Assembly (NCBI RefSeq): GCF_001418205.1
Contig: NZ_LIQF01000021.1
Coordinates: 1-45,861, forward strand
Length of the DNA stretch: 45,861 nt
Reading direction: 5' to 3'
Origin: Marinomonas fungiae
Lineage (GTDB): Bacteria; Pseudomonadota; Gammaproteobacteria; Pseudomonadales; Marinomonadaceae
Both the position numbers and the translations under genes were made by a program. Below are positions 1 through 10,202 of this stretch, in pieces; position 1 is the stretch's first letter; the number at the start of each line of letters is the position of its first letter. The notes beneath the pieces are model-generated. The model was not told the DNA's origin. It saw only the letters and a list, made by a program, of their open reading frames with translations, and did not search any database.

Positions 1-375
1 GTTTACTTCTTTAAAGAGTTTGCGACCCAGTTTGTGCCTCTCAAGCAAGTGACGGAAATTCATGATAGTCGTGTGATCTGGGATCGCGCCTTCTAATGAT
101 AAGCCTGCAAACAGCCGCATTGAGGTTATCTCGTAGAGAGCATCTTCCATCGCAGGATCACTCATGTTGTACCAGTTCTGCATAAAGTGAATACGCAGCA
201 TGGTAGCGAGAGGATATGGACGTCGACCATTGCCAGCTTTGGGGTAGAAGGGTTCAATTTGAGCTTCAAGCTGCTGCCATGGAATCAGTTCATTCATTCG
301 AGCAAGGAAAAGCTCTTTGCGGGTTTTACGACGTTTGCTGGTAAATTCGGTATCGGCGAAGGAGAGCTGGTTCAT
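1..375 (-). CDS. IS5-family transposase, N-terminal 125 codons (partial)
   Basis: An open frame starts with ATG at 375 and runs off the left edge in frame. It begins [11 protein letters not shown] and contains [11 protein letters not shown] and [10 protein letters not shown], typical of the DUF772-type N-terminal domain of IS5-group transposases. The start of the DDE core follows (about residues 95-125, with [14 protein letters not shown]). The 5' part of a related gene, cut at codon 69, is at 5695 on the plus strand. The gene moves its own element and has no host role. The missing 3' part cannot be assessed, so it is unclear whether this copy is intact. Confidence 0.85.
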   Translation of the reverse strand, partial: MNQLSFADTEFTSKRRKTRKELFLARMNELIPWQQLEAQIEPFYPKAGNGRRPYPLATMLRIHFMQNWYNMSDPAMEDALYEITSMRLFAGLSLEGAIPDHTTIMNFRHLLERHKLGRKLFKEVN

Positions 376-449
376 GCTGGGTAGGAGCCACAATTAATTT
401 AAGTCAGCAAGATTGTCTCATGTTGCCGACTTAATCGCATGTTCCTTAA
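1..449 (-). mobile_element. IS5-family element, 5' end only (runs off window)
   Basis: The element tip is at 445, reading GGAACATGCGATTAAG on the minus strand, next to TTAA at 446-449. TTAA fits the YTAR target of IS5-group elements. A diverged copy of the same tip and leader occurs at 5625 on the other strand. A subterminal inverted repeat pairing TAAGTCGG with a near-complement about 20 bases away occurs in both. The 3' end lies outside the window. Confidence 0.8.
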
Positions 450-552
450 CGAGTGAATGTGTGGATTACCGGACGCTTACACAGAAAAAGATATCATTAT
501 TTTTCCAATATCTAAAAAGCCGATCATGCTAAACCTCGAACATAATTAAAAT

Positions 553-2961
553 TTAAAACAATACCGTTTCAATGAACTCAGGTTTTGCATACAAATAGCC
601 TTGCCCTAAATGACAACCTAGCTTTAATAGAATTTCAGCTTGTTCTTTATTTTCGATCCCTTCCGCAATTACTTCAAGCTTTACAGCATTCGCTATCGCA
701 ACGATTGCTGAAACAAGTTGTCTCCCTGTTTCTTCATTCAACTCATCAATGAAACTCTTATCGATTTTAATTGCATCAACAGTTAGTTTTTTTATATAAC
801 TTAATGACGAATACCCTGTTCCGAAATCGTCAAGATAAACTTTTATCCCTCTTTCTCTCAGTTTTTTAAGGTTATTTTGAACCTGTTCTCCCATATCAAG
901 TAACACACCCTCAGTAACTTCTAAATCAATAAGATCGAGTGGTACAGACATCCGTTCAGATAAGTCGAAAATATAATCTACAAGTGAAGGATCATCAAAG
1001 TGACTAGATGTTATGTTAATAGCTATTGGCAATATCTTTGCCTTTACCTCTAAACACCGACTTATATTTTCGAGTACAGTCTTTATTACATATCGATCGA
1101 CTAAAATTGCTAAGCCCATCGATTCAGCCACTTTTATAAATTCGGCAGGCGAAACGAGACCTAATACAGGATCATTCCACCTTAACAAAGCTTCATACCC
1201 AACTATCGTGCTGTTGATTAGGCAAACCTTTGGTTGTAAAAAAACTTGTAATAAACTTTGCTCTACAGCAACCCTTAGTCGCTGTTCAACATCAAGCAAT
1301 CTTTGCATAACGGAGTTATGTAAAGGATCATAAAATGCAATATGATTTAAACTGCTTTTTGCACGAGCAAGCACAGACTCCGCTTGTCGAATAACGCTAA
1401 CAAGATCTGTTGAGTTATCAGGGTAAATTGATATTCCTATTTTGGTACTGACTCGAATTTCATTGTCATCTAAAAAGTAAGGATGCTCTAGGCACTCAAG
1501 TAAACATTCAGCTTGCTCTGAAGCCTCGTAAATATTGTCAACTTCAACTGCAACAACAAACTCATCGGCACCAGGACGACAAAAAATCGCTTGTTTTTTA
1601 ATACAATTTTTCAATCGCCTAGATGCTTCTAACAGCATTTTATCGCCGATATCGAAACCAAAACGATTATTAATTAAACCAAAGTGGTTGCAGTCAGTAT
1701 AAAAAATCGCATAGCGTGTATCACGAGACCAGTTTCTTAGAGCATTAACAAATGCATCTGAATTAAGCATTCCAGTTAACGCATCATGATTCTTAAGATA
1801 TGCGGCTTCTCTAATTGCTTCTTCTTTATCTGAGATATCAATCCCAAAACCTTGGATTTCGTTAATACCAACATCATTTGGTACTTTAGTGAACCACCAC
1901 TCAATATTAAAGTTTCCACTTTTACGAACCATAGGCGTTTTGCAATGTAGCTGAGCGTTATTCTTATTTCTTACCACGTCGCGCAGCACTTGCTGAATAT
2001 CGCTTTTATCGCCTTTTATAAAATTAATAAAGTGCATACCAATAATTTCTTGCTCTGTACATTCAAAAATATGTTGAAAAGACTTGTTCGCAAACGTTAT
2101 TTTGAAGTCAGAATCTAGACGGCAAATAATTTGCCCCTGGCATTCAACGATACTTTTGTAACGCTGTTCAGCTTGTGATAGTTCCATCAATGCATTTTGA
2201 TAGTCCGTTAGATCGTGGCATACGCCAATAAAGAGCTTACCCTCTGCTACTTGGGCCTTTCCAACTGATAAACGCATTGGAAAAATACTGCCATCTTTTC
2301 TAAGACCTGGAACATCGCGTCCTACACCTATGATTTGAGCTTTGTTTGTAGTAAGATAATTTTTAAGGTATTGATCGTGCGCATCCTTAAAGGGAGAAGG
2401 CATTAACATCTTGATATTTTTGCCTAAGACTTCTTCACGAGAATAGCCAAACATAACCTCGGATGCATGATTAAAACTTTTGATAAGCCCTCTATCATCA
2501 ATAGTTATAATGCCATCTACTGCCGCATCGAACAGCGCATTTTGTAAAGACTCAATCTGAAGCTTTTCTGAAATGTTTTTTTTGTAATCTGATAAATCAT
2601 GACAAATACCAATGTAGTATGTTTTGTCTTTGATACAAGCTTTACCAACTGATAGGTGCATTGGGAATACAGTACCATCTTTCTTTAACCCCATTACGTC
2701 ACGACCTAAACCAATAATTTTGGCTACGCCGCTTCTCTGGTAGTTCTTAAGATAACTATCATGCAACTGTCTATCAGGTTGTGGCATCAGCATACTAACG
2801 TTCTGCCCAAGACATTCCTCTTTAGAATACTGAAACAACTTCTCTGCTGAGGCTGAAAAGTTTAATATTACGCCATTCATATCAATGACAATTATAGCGT
2901 CGGCAGCAGCATCTAATAAGGCTTTATAAAGAGCGCCAAGATCATCAATTAACTTTTCCAT
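553..2961 (-). CDS. PAS-PAS-PAS-GGDEF-EAL c-di-GMP protein with two FixL-like haem-PAS domains
   Basis: This 802-residue soluble protein has PAS1 (about 10-125), PAS2 (140-255), PAS3 (265-378), GGDEF (390-545) and EAL (555-802). PAS1 and PAS2 resemble the oxygen-sensing haem PAS of FixL. Each has the LMP..P....HD.YL helix with a candidate haem-ligand His (67 and 195), followed by IIG.GRDV.GL with the Arg (87 and 215) that contacts bound oxygen in FixL. The cyclase signature is degenerate (GADEF at 464-468), so cyclase activity is doubtful. The EAL site looks complete (EALLRW at 590, LEVTE near 680, DDFGTGYSS near 711), so a gas-regulated phosphodiesterase is the likely activity. ATG lies three bases after the upstream receptor's stop, so the two are probably co-transcribed. 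Haem binding is inferred from motifs. Confidence 0.85.
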   Translation of the reverse strand: MEKLIDDLGALYKALLDAAADAIIVIDMNGVILNFSASAEKLFQYSKEECLGQNVSMLMPQPDRQLHDSYLKNYQRSGVAKIIGLGRDVMGLKKDGTVFPMHLSVGKACIKDKTYYIGICHDLSDYKKNISEKLQIESLQNALFDAAVDGIITIDDRGLIKSFNHASEVMFGYSREEVLGKNIKMLMPSPFKDAHDQYLKNYLTTNKAQIIGVGRDVPGLRKDGSIFPMRLSVGKAQVAEGKLFIGVCHDLTDYQNALMELSQAEQRYKSIVECQGQIICRLDSDFKITFANKSFQHIFECTEQEIIGMHFINFIKGDKSDIQQVLRDVVRNKNNAQLHCKTPMVRKSGNFNIEWWFTKVPNDVGINEIQGFGIDISDKEEAIREAAYLKNHDALTGMLNSDAFVNALRNWSRDTRYAIFYTDCNHFGLINNRFGFDIGDKMLLEASRRLKNCIKKQAIFCRPGADEFVVAVEVDNIYEASEQAECLLECLEHPYFLDDNEIRVSTKIGISIYPDNSTDLVSVIRQAESVLARAKSSLNHIAFYDPLHNSVMQRLLDVEQRLRVAVEQSLLQVFLQPKVCLINSTIVGYEALLRWNDPVLGLVSPAEFIKVAESMGLAILVDRYVIKTVLENISRCLEVKAKILPIAINITSSHFDDPSLVDYIFDLSERMSVPLDLIDLEVTEGVLLDMGEQVQNNLKKLRERGIKVYLDDFGTGYSSLSYIKKLTVDAIKIDKSFIDELNEETGRQLVSAIVAIANAVKLEVIAEGIENKEQAEILLKLGCHLGQGYLYAKPEFIETVLF

Positions 2962-2964
2962 AAC

Positions 2965-4518
2965 CTATCTCTTAAATCGAACAACTAATTCATGAAGCTC
3001 ATCAGCTATCTTATTCAAATAAATAATCGTTTCTGATAGTTGCATCGAGCTGTCATTAGTTAAGTCGGCAAGCATTGAGATATTTACAATTTGACGGTTT
3101 ATGTCCTCGGCAACATGTGCCTGCTCTTCTACTGCCGCAGCCATTTGGGTAGACATGAAGGCGATTTGCCCAATTGATTCTGAAATACCACTTAACATTT
3201 TGCCGCTTTCAATGACATGCGAAAGACCATCTTCAGCATCAACAGCGCCTGCATCTGCGACTTTTACGGCATCGCCTGCTCGATGAGTTAACTCGTTAAC
3301 GATGCCGTAAATTTCTTTTGTCGATTCCTGAGTGCGCCTTGCGAGATTTCTGACTTCATCTGCAACTACCGCAAAACCACGCCCCTGCTCACCAGCACGC
3401 GCCGCCTCAATAGCCGCATTAAGCGCAAGTAAATTGATTTGTTCAGCAATTTGTTCAATAATCTGTGCCGCACTGGCAATTCGAGCGGTTTGATCTGAAA
3501 CGCTACAAACAGAGCTACCAATTTGTTCAACAGTGCGCTTGAGCTTTTGAATAGCGTTTCGGGTGATGTTTGCGACCTCGTTGCCTTTGATGGCAAGCTG
3601 ATTGGCGGTGTCGGCATGCGTTGCAGTATCACTAACATTTTTGGATACTTCAGCAATAGTAGTCGACATTTCGTTCATTGCGGTTGCAACCTGCATCGTC
3701 TCAGACTGCTGGCTTTCAATGTCGTTTCTCGTTTTTGCCGTGAGTTCTGCGCCTTTTTCAGACTCTTTAGAGACGACATGCGCCGCGTTTTCAATTCGAG
3801 TAATCACGGTGCCTAAATGCGCTAGCTGACTAAGAATAGCCACTTTTAGCTTACCTAAATCGCCGGTTTCATCAGTATAGCTTTGTACAGCAAGCTCATC
3901 TGAAAATGCATGATTTAGCATCTCATTTAATGCATTAAGGGTTTTCTTTCTATTAAATGAGACCCAAAACGCAAAGATGATGACGCAAACTAACAATACC
4001 CGCTCAGAAAGCTCTTTAAAACCAAAGCCAAATAAACTTGCACAAATAGCAATAGATAAAATTAAAAAAGCATTTTCAAGTGATATCGGTAACGCTGTAC
4101 GTTTCGTTTTACCTTCATTGATATCACGATAAAGCTTGGTCGCACGTTCTACGTCTTGCCTTGATGGACAAGAGCGAACGGATTCATAGCCCACAACCTT
4201 ACCATTATGAGTAACTGGTGTTACATAAGCATCAACCCAATAATAATCACCATTTTTACATCTATTTTTAACCAACCCCATCCATGGCTTACCCGCTTTG
4301 AGATGATTCCACATCGTCCTAAAAGCTTCTGAAGGCATATCAGGATGCCTCACAATATTGTGCGGTTGTCCAATAAGCTCATGCTTTTCAAAACCACTGA
4401 TCTCAAAAAATGAATCATTAGAATCAATGATATTGCCTTGAAGATCAGTAACAGAAATTAGTTTAGTGTTTTTATCAAACGTTTTTTCGTTGGGTGTAAT
4501 CTGTGAATTAAGTCGCAT
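2965..4518 (-). CDS. Aer-like PAS methyl-accepting chemoreceptor
   Basis: A 517-residue energy-taxis type receptor. An N-terminal cytoplasmic PAS domain (about 20-115) has the Aer-like stretch NIVRHPDMP...MW..LK.GKPW and usually binds FAD. Two hydrophobic segments (146-165, 173-188) form a membrane hairpin with no periplasmic sensor. A short HAMP-like linker leads to a methyl-accepting coiled coil with the conserved tip [20 protein letters not shown] near 361-380. ATG at 4518 is preceded by AGGGAA. It ends with TAG three bases before the c-di-GMP gene, so redox taxis and c-di-GMP turnover are probably expressed together. Both lie within a block bounded by inverted IS5-type copies. Confidence 0.9.
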   Translation of the reverse strand: MRLNSQITPNEKTFDKNTKLISVTDLQGNIIDSNDSFFEISGFEKHELIGQPHNIVRHPDMPSEAFRTMWNHLKAGKPWMGLVKNRCKNGDYYWVDAYVTPVTHNGKVVGYESVRSCPSRQDVERATKLYRDINEGKTKRTALPISLENAFLILSIAICASLFGFGFKELSERVLLVCVIIFAFWVSFNRKKTLNALNEMLNHAFSDELAVQSYTDETGDLGKLKVAILSQLAHLGTVITRIENAAHVVSKESEKGAELTAKTRNDIESQQSETMQVATAMNEMSTTIAEVSKNVSDTATHADTANQLAIKGNEVANITRNAIQKLKRTVEQIGSSVCSVSDQTARIASAAQIIEQIAEQINLLALNAAIEAARAGEQGRGFAVVADEVRNLARRTQESTKEIYGIVNELTHRAGDAVKVADAGAVDAEDGLSHVIESGKMLSGISESIGQIAFMSTQMAAAVEEQAHVAEDINRQIVNISMLADLTNDSSMQLSETIIYLNKIADELHELVVRFKR

Positions 4519-4670
4519 GTATTCCCTATTAGAAATCTTATTAAAGGTTCATTGCTCTTTAAGACAAAATTACAACTCAAACAAACAAAGCAGACATAAA
4601 AATGTTTTGCAATGAAAAACATAAACTTATTGCGATTAGATTTTGTTCTTGCCAAGCAGTTTTCAAAAAC

Positions 4671-5407
4671 AGCTATATCATCACCAATTCGGATCTTACA
4701 CAAAGCCAGTAATCCTTTTAATGTGCTACCATCTTTTCGGTGAATAGGTACTTGCCGAGTAGTTCCAACAATTTTATCGTCACCATTACTTCGGTTAGCA
4801 TTGGCGTAAGCATCATGATTATGTTGAATATCAACAGGTACAAGCATTTTCACGTTTTGTCCTATTACTACCTTTCGTCGGTAACCCCATAAATATTCAG
4901 CTGCCTTATTAAAGAAAGTAATATTATGCTTGTCTATGGTAAAAACGACATCCAAAGCCTGCTCAAGCCTTTGGTTTATAATGTCTTGCGCTGTTTTCTC
5001 AACTGTTATGTCTTTGACAAAAGCGGTATAGAGAATTCTGTTATCTAATCTTACTTTAGACAACAATAGGCTACCCCAAACCTTAGAGCCATCTTTGCGC
5101 TCAATTTGGACTTCACCATTCGTAACTACAATTTTATCCTGCCCAGTTGAGCTATTGGCATTTACAAAAACATCATGTTGGCTTTGGATCATCCCAGGCA
5201 CGAGCATTTTGACATTTTACCCAACTACTTCAGAGGCTTTATAACCCCATAGCTTTTCACTTGCATTGTTATAAAAAGTGACAATATTTTTTCATTAATT
5301 GTGATAACAGCAACGATTGCTTGCTCTAGGACTTGTAGGTAAAAGTTATTAGATTTTTTTGCCAGCATTCCAAAACACTCAAAGCTATTATCAGCAACCA
5401 ATCCCAC
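4671..5407 (-). pseudogene. Remnant of a multi-PAS receptor (BdlA/Aer-type), frameshifted and truncated
   Basis: Three PAS pieces can be read on the minus strand. The first, near 5290-5350 (LEQAIVAVITINE), changes frame near 5290. In the new frame N.VTFYNNASEKLWGYKASEVVG runs into an in-frame TAA where relatives have GQNVKMLVP. Two further PAS domains continue (MLVPGMIQSQHDVF to FVKDITVE, then IINQRLEQALDVVFT to CKIRIGDDIA) until recognisable sequence stops near 4671. No signalling domain follows, and the next gene carries its own PAS. It resembles the PAS-PAS head of BdlA-like chemoreceptors and is probably non-functional. Confidence 0.75.
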
Positions 5408-5620
5408 AAGGAATTAGCATTTCGCAAAACATCACTGACTTAACAATACTAGCCAAGAATTGAAAACCTGCAGTTGCTTAAAGTATTTACTTGATAGACC
5501 GGCTAATTTCTCATTTGTCTTAAATTATAATTTAGCTAACTTGTCAATTCAACCTTAATATCACCAAACTCTAATAAATCAAGTCTTAATAACTCATGAT
5601 TGGCTCTATTGGTGCGATAT

Positions 5621-5901
5621 CTAGGGAACATGCGATTAAGTCGGTAACATGAGACAATCTTGCCGACTTAATCTGACTACGAATCCAGCCGATCATGAAC
5701 CAGCTTTCCTTCGCCGACACCGAATTTACCAGCAAACGCCGCAAAACTCGCAAAGAACTCTTCCTTGGTAGAATGGATGAGTTGATTCCTTGGCAGCAGC
5801 TTGAAGACCAAATTGAACCCTTCTATCCAAAAGCAGGCAATGGTCGTCGCCCCTATCCTTTGTCTACCATGTTGCGTATTCATTTTATGCAGAACTGGTA
5901 C
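5621..5901 (+). mobile_element. IS5-family element fragment (5' end)
   Basis: CTAG at 5621-5624 precedes a tip reading GGAACATGCGATTAAG, the same tip as at 445 but in the opposite orientation. Homology to the left copy continues through the leader and 69 codons, then stops abruptly after GGTAC near 5901. The next 90 bases or so, up to 5995, are unrelated and I do not recognise them. The two copies are clearly diverged in the leader, so this is not a recent duplication. Confidence 0.8.
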
Positions 5902-5991
5902 ACCCGAATTCGACAGTTGTCCACTGAAAATCGTCTGTTTTACACACCTCAGCCCAGTACTCATGCTGGTTTACGCTTTTTAGACGCCTAA
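5695..5991 (+). pseudogene. IS5-family transposase, truncated after codon 69
   Basis: It begins [20 protein letters not shown] and matches the left-edge transposase through [10 protein letters not shown] (residue 69, about 5901). The following 29 codons ([14 protein letters not shown] and onward) are not transposase-like and come from a junction with foreign sequence. All catalytic DDE residues are missing, so it is inactive. Confidence 0.8.
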
Positions 5992-6475
5992 AACTCTGTA
6001 GTGGCATGCCTGTGGATATCTTTTCTGTTTTAAAGGTCATAAAGAGATAATAAAGTCATGGCATGTACGTCAAAGTCACCAAGTCCGGCCCTCGCAAGTA
6101 TTTGCAGCTCGTTGAAGCCTATCGAGATGAGAACGGCCGCCCAAAACAATGTACAATTGCGACCCTCGGCCGTCTCGACAAGCTCGGTGATGAGCTGGAG
6201 TCCGTGGTCGAAGGTCTGTGCCGGATTACCGGGCGATCGCTGCCGGACAAGCCCGCCGTCAGCTTTGAGTCATCTCGTGCCCTGGGTGATGTCTGGGCAC
6301 TGACTCAGCTCTGGAATGCACTCGGCTTTGAACAGCTGCGCAAGGCCTTCCTCGGCACGCGTCACAGCATCCAGATCGAAGCCTTGATCAGTATCATGGT
6401 CATGAACCGCCTGACCTCGCCGGACGTCCAAGCTGGGCGTGCTGCGCTGGCTGGAGACTGCCTGTATTCCCGGCG

Positions 6476-6580
6476 TGCGTATTTCGGACCATTCCGAACA
6501 GTCATTTCGGGATTATCCGAACACCCATTTCGGTTTAATCCGAACGCTCATTCCGCGATTATCCGAACACTTTTGAGTTA
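6476..6580 (+). repeat. IS21 multiple terminal repeats (left end)
   Basis: Four or five copies of a unit of about 22 bases with the cores ATTTCGG and ATTATCCGAACAC occur in the first 100 bases of the element. Related copies in inverted orientation lie at the right end (8851-8901). In this family such repeats are transposase binding sites. Confidence 0.7.
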
Positions 6581-6704
6581 ACTCCGAAATATGCGTTCGC
6601 AATCGCGAAAACCGCGTTCTGAATGCCGAAATCCTTCCTTTTTCTCTTTTAAATCAATCACTCGCTACCCTTACTCTATCTCGCAAAAAAGTAAGGAAGC
6701 GACC

Positions 6705-8071
6705 ATGGCTAAAAAGAGAACTCCTATGAACAAAATCAAAGAGGTGCTACGCCTTAAATTTGACTGTGGTCTGTCGTACCGCAGTATTGCCAGTTGCTTG
6801 AATATAAGCTTGGCTACGGTCTCTGAATTGATCGCACGCTTTAAACAGAGCCAGATAGACTGGCCTTTACCTGAAGGTTGCTGTGATGCCGACTTAACCC
6901 AAGCGCTCTATCACTCAAAACAAGCTAGCCGAGAAAAGGTAATGCCTGACTTCTCGCATTACGTTGTTGAGCTCAGGCGTAAAGGCATGACAAAGATGCT
7001 GCTCTGGCAAGAGTACTATGAGCAATATCAAGAACATGCTTATGCCTATACCCAGTTCTGTGAGCATTTTAATCGCTGGCTTAAAGCTCAAAAACGTAGT
7101 CTGCGTCAGCTGCATATTGCGGGAGATAAGCTATTTATTGACTACTGCGGCCCTAGGCTCCAGGTGGTCAATCCTGAATGCGTAGTGCGGTCTCTAAAGC
7201 CAATCGTTATGAGCCAAGACTGAACGACAGTTATCAAAAACTTGCTAACCACTACCAAACAGCGGTCATGCCTGCACGTCCATACAAACCAAAGGATAAG
7301 GCCAAAGCAGAAAATGCCGTTCTTCTAGTGGAGCGCTGGATTATGATGCGACTGCGGCATGATACCTTCTACACTTTCAAAGAACTCAACCTAGCGATTC
7401 GTCAGCTTATGAATGAGCTGAACCAACGAGAGATGAAGCAATACAGCGCAAGCCGTCAAACATTGTTTGAGAAGCTTGACCAACCAGAGCTCAAACCTCT
7501 TCCGAAACAACGTTATCTGTACACCGAAAGCAAGCAGGCGAAGGTAGGCCCAGACTACCATATCGAGTATCGACGTCACTATTACTCGGTGCCGCATCAG
7601 CTTGTGGGTCGCCACGTCGAGCTAGAAGCCTCTAGTCGTATAGTGCAAATCTACCATCAAGGCAACTTAGTGGCTCAGCACCCACGCAGTCAAAAAGAGC
7701 GAGGTAGCAGCACCTTATCAGAGCACATGCCAAGCAATCATCAACACCAGAAATGGTCACCTGAACGTTTACTCAAGTGGGGCGAAAACATCGGCCCAGC
7801 GACCCGAGAGGTCATCCATAAAATGCTGATCACTAAGCCCCATCCTGAGCAATCTTATCGCGCTTGCCTTGGATTACTCAGCCTAAGTAAAACGCATGGA
7901 GAAGCGCGTCTTGAACAAGCCAGCAAAGATGCATTGGTGCTAGCAAAGCCGAACTACACCTTTATCAGCAATCTACTCAAGAACCATCGTGAAGGGCAAC
8001 TGAGCCAAAGCAAAACAAGTACACCGAACCTTATCCATAGTAATGTTCGTGGGCCGAACTGTTACCACTAG
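6705..8071 (+). pseudogene. istA: IS21-family transposase IstA with internal deletion
   Basis: The start is ATG at 6705 (MAKKRTPMNKIKEVLRL), preceded by AAGGAAG. The N-terminal helix-turn-helix (about 18-45, CGLSYRSIASCLNISLATVS) is intact, and the frame reaches the first catalytic region ([16 protein letters not shown]). At about 7174-7180 the sequence jumps to a different frame that begins within the motif normally reading PDNLRSAV, at [15 protein letters not shown], and continues to 8071. I estimate 55-60 codons of the DDE core are missing, including the second catalytic aspartate. The element is therefore not autonomous, although istB remains intact ten bases downstream. Confidence 0.85.
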
Positions 8072-8081
8072 GGGAAGATAA

Positions 8082-8822
8082 ATGAATAGACTGAACGAGC
8101 AACTTAAAACCCTCCGTTTGAGCCATGCTGCAAAGGCATTAGAGCAACAGCAAGAACGACTCAACACCTATGCAGAGTTAGACTTCGAAGAGCGTCTGAG
8201 CCTGCTTCTGGAAAATGAGATATTGAATCGTAATCAAACCAAAATCCAACGACTGAAACGACAAGCAAAATTAAGAGTAGATGCTGAGCCAAGCCAACTC
8301 ATTTACGAAGAGCAACGCAACCTAAACCGCAGACAGATGGGCGAGCTCCTCACAGGGAACTATCTACATAAGCACCAGAATATCTTGATTACAGGGCCAA
8401 CAGGAGCTGGCAAAACGTCCCTCGGTTGCGCCTTAGCGACCAGCGCCTGTAATCAACAATGCTCTGTCAGATACTACCGGTTAACTCGTCTGCTTGATGA
8501 TCTAAGCGCCGGACGCCTAGACGGGAGTTATCAGAAGCAGCTGCAATCGCTGGCAGGAAAAGATCTACTTGTTCTTGACGATTGGGGAATGGAAACACTG
8601 ACTCAAGAACACTCAGGGTACTTGTTAGAAGTGTTAGAAGATCGATACCAGCGCAGCAGTACGATTGTTATAAGCCAACTACCGGTTAAGGAATGGTACA
8701 GCATGATCGGAAACGCCACCGTAGCAGACGCCTTATTGGACAGGCTGGTACACAATAGTCATCGAATAGAACTTGGAGGGGAGTCTATGAGAAAGCTGGC
8801 ACAAACCGAACACTTAGAGTAA
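8082..8822 (+). CDS. istB: IS21-family helper ATPase IstB
   Basis: A 246-residue AAA+ ATPase that assists IstA in target capture and strand transfer. It has a helical N-terminal region (about 1-95), Walker A GPTGAGKTSLG near residue 108, Walker B LLVLDDWGME near 165, and the C-terminal IstB signature LLDRLVHNSHRIEL.GES. Length and motifs are those of intact IstB proteins. ATG at 8082 is preceded by AGGGGAAG ten bases after the istA stop. Its partner istA is damaged, so it can probably act only if an intact IstA is supplied elsewhere. Confidence 0.92.
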   Translation: MNRLNEQLKTLRLSHAAKALEQQQERLNTYAELDFEERLSLLLENEILNRNQTKIQRLKRQAKLRVDAEPSQLIYEEQRNLNRRQMGELLTGNYLHKHQNILITGPTGAGKTSLGCALATSACNQQCSVRYYRLTRLLDDLSAGRLDGSYQKQLQSLAGKDLLVLDDWGMETLTQEHSGYLLEVLEDRYQRSSTIVISQLPVKEWYSMIGNATVADALLDRLVHNSHRIELGGESMRKLAQTEHLE

Positions 8823-10202
8823 AAATGAGACGAGAGAAAAATGGTAGGATTAGGTGTTCGGAATAAACCGAAACGAGCGTTCGCAATCACCGAAATACGC
8901 ACCCGGCGTTGGCAGTATCAAAAAAGTTGACCATCAGCACCTGCTACGGGCAATGGATGCACTCAATACTCAACGTGATGCCGTCAATGACAAAGTCACT
9001 GAACTGCTGCGTCCGCTGATCGATCAGGAACTGTCAGACGTCTTCTATGATATGACCACCATCCGTGCCGAAGTCTTGACCGAGCAGGACGAAGAACTCA
9101 GGCAGTACGGGCGCTCCAAGGACGGTGGTATCCGCCGTCAGGTCATGCTGGGCATGGTTCAGACCGCCGAAGGACTGCCGCTGTACCATGAGGTTTTTGA
9201 AGGCAACACCGCAGAAGTCAAAACCCTTCAGCCCACCCTGAAAACCATCATCGAGCGCTTCCCGGTTAAGCGCATTGTCGTGGTTGCAGACCGTGGGTTA
9301 CTGTCGGTCGATAACCTGGATGAGCTGGAGCAGATGACGCTGCCGAACGGTCAACCGGTTGAGTTTATTCTGGCGGTACCCGGTCGTCGTTATAGTGACT
9401 TCGAACCGATCCTGGAGCCGTTGCAACGCACGGTTTTTGACTCCACCGAAGCGGAAGTGATCACAGAGACTCAGTGGCAGGCGCAGCGCCTGATCGTAGC
9501 CCACGATCCCGTACGCGCCGCTGATGAAACCGCGGCCCGTGATGCCAGAATCAACTCGATCGAAGAAGAAGCACAGCGCCTGACTGAGAAGCTTATCCGG
9601 CAGGATGAAGGCAAGACCACCCACGGTCGCAAGCTGTCTGATGGTGGCGCAACAGCCCGTTTATACAAAGAAGTCAGCGAATCCTCGCTGGCCAAAATCG
9701 TGCGTATTGATCTGAAAAGTGAGCTGTTTAGCTACGATATTGACGAAAAAGCCCTGAAACGTGCACGCCTGATGGATGGCAAGCTGCTGCTGGTCACTAA
9801 ATGCAAGAACCTGTCACCCACAGAGGTAGTCAGACACTACAAATCACTGACAGACATCGAGCGAGGCTTCAAGGCGCTGAAATCGGATATCGAAATCGGC
9901 CCTGTGTACCACCGACTGCCTGAGCGGATCAGGTCCCATGCCATGATCAGCTTTATCGCTTTGGTTCTGCACCGCGTGATGCAGATGCGCTTAAAGGCAG
10001 CAGGTTCCGAACACTCGCCCATGCGGGCACTGGAGCAGTTGCGGCGTATCCAATATCACCAGGCCACACTCGGTGGCAGCACCGTGACAGGCGTGTCCAG
10101 CATGAGCCGTGAGCAGCTGGATATCTTCAAGGCGCTTAGCATCGAAAAACCCAGCGTTGGCCCCGATAACCTGATCGTGTAGTGGAGCATTTTGCAGTGC
10201 AG

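Larger units (their letters stand above)
6476..8901 (+). mobile_element. IS21-family element (2,426 bp) with 7-bp target duplication
   Basis: The ends are perfect 12-bp inverted repeats, TGCGTATTTCGG at 6476-6487 and its complement at 8890-8901. They begin TG and end CA as expected for IS21. The direct repeat CCCGGCG flanks the element at 6469-6475 and 8902-8908. Degenerate repeats of the type TTTCGG-n-TCCGAAC recur inside both ends, the multiple terminal repeats typical of the family. It carries istA (damaged) and istB (intact) and lies within an IS1634 transposase gene. Confidence 0.93.
6063..10182 (+). pseudogene. IS1634-family transposase, frameshifted and split by IS21
   Basis: The 5' part (6063-6475) begins MYVKVTKSGPRKYLQLVEAY and contains CTIATLGRLDKL, typical of IS1634 transposases. 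One extra base near 6425 shifts the frame: after LTSPD the natural continuation SKLGVLRWLETACIPG is read in the next frame. An IS21 element then interrupts the gene. The 3' part resumes at 8902 (PGVGSIKKVDHQHLLRAMDA) and runs to the stop at 10182. It keeps the DDE-fold segments FYDMTTI, VVADRGLLS and SLTDIERGFKALKSD. Removing the IS21 and one target repeat rejoins the right reading frame, so two independent lesions inactivated this gene. Confidence 0.85.
5996..10202 (+). mobile_element. IS1634-family element, interrupted by an IS21-family element
   Basis: The IS1634-type transposase gene occupies most of this span, split by an IS21 insertion at 6476-8901. Without the insert the element is about 1.77 kb, usual for the family. 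Candidate ends are CTGTAGTGGCATGCC at 5996 and, inverted, CTGCACTGCAAAATGC ending at 10202. They match only partly, so the end positions are tentative. I found no matching target duplication, and the two flanks are different IS fragments, so the locus was probably rearranged after insertion. Confidence 0.65.

Noticed and set aside
553..5407. The IS5-flanked sensory block considered as a true composite transposon
   Set aside because: The copies face outward with diverged sequence, and the outer ends are missing or broken, so joint mobility cannot be supported.
6469..8908. Repeats of TTTCGG and CCGAAC considered as a CRISPR-like or iteron array
   Set aside because: They sit only at the two ends of the IS21 element and are its multiple terminal repeats. 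Spacing is irregular and there are no spacers.
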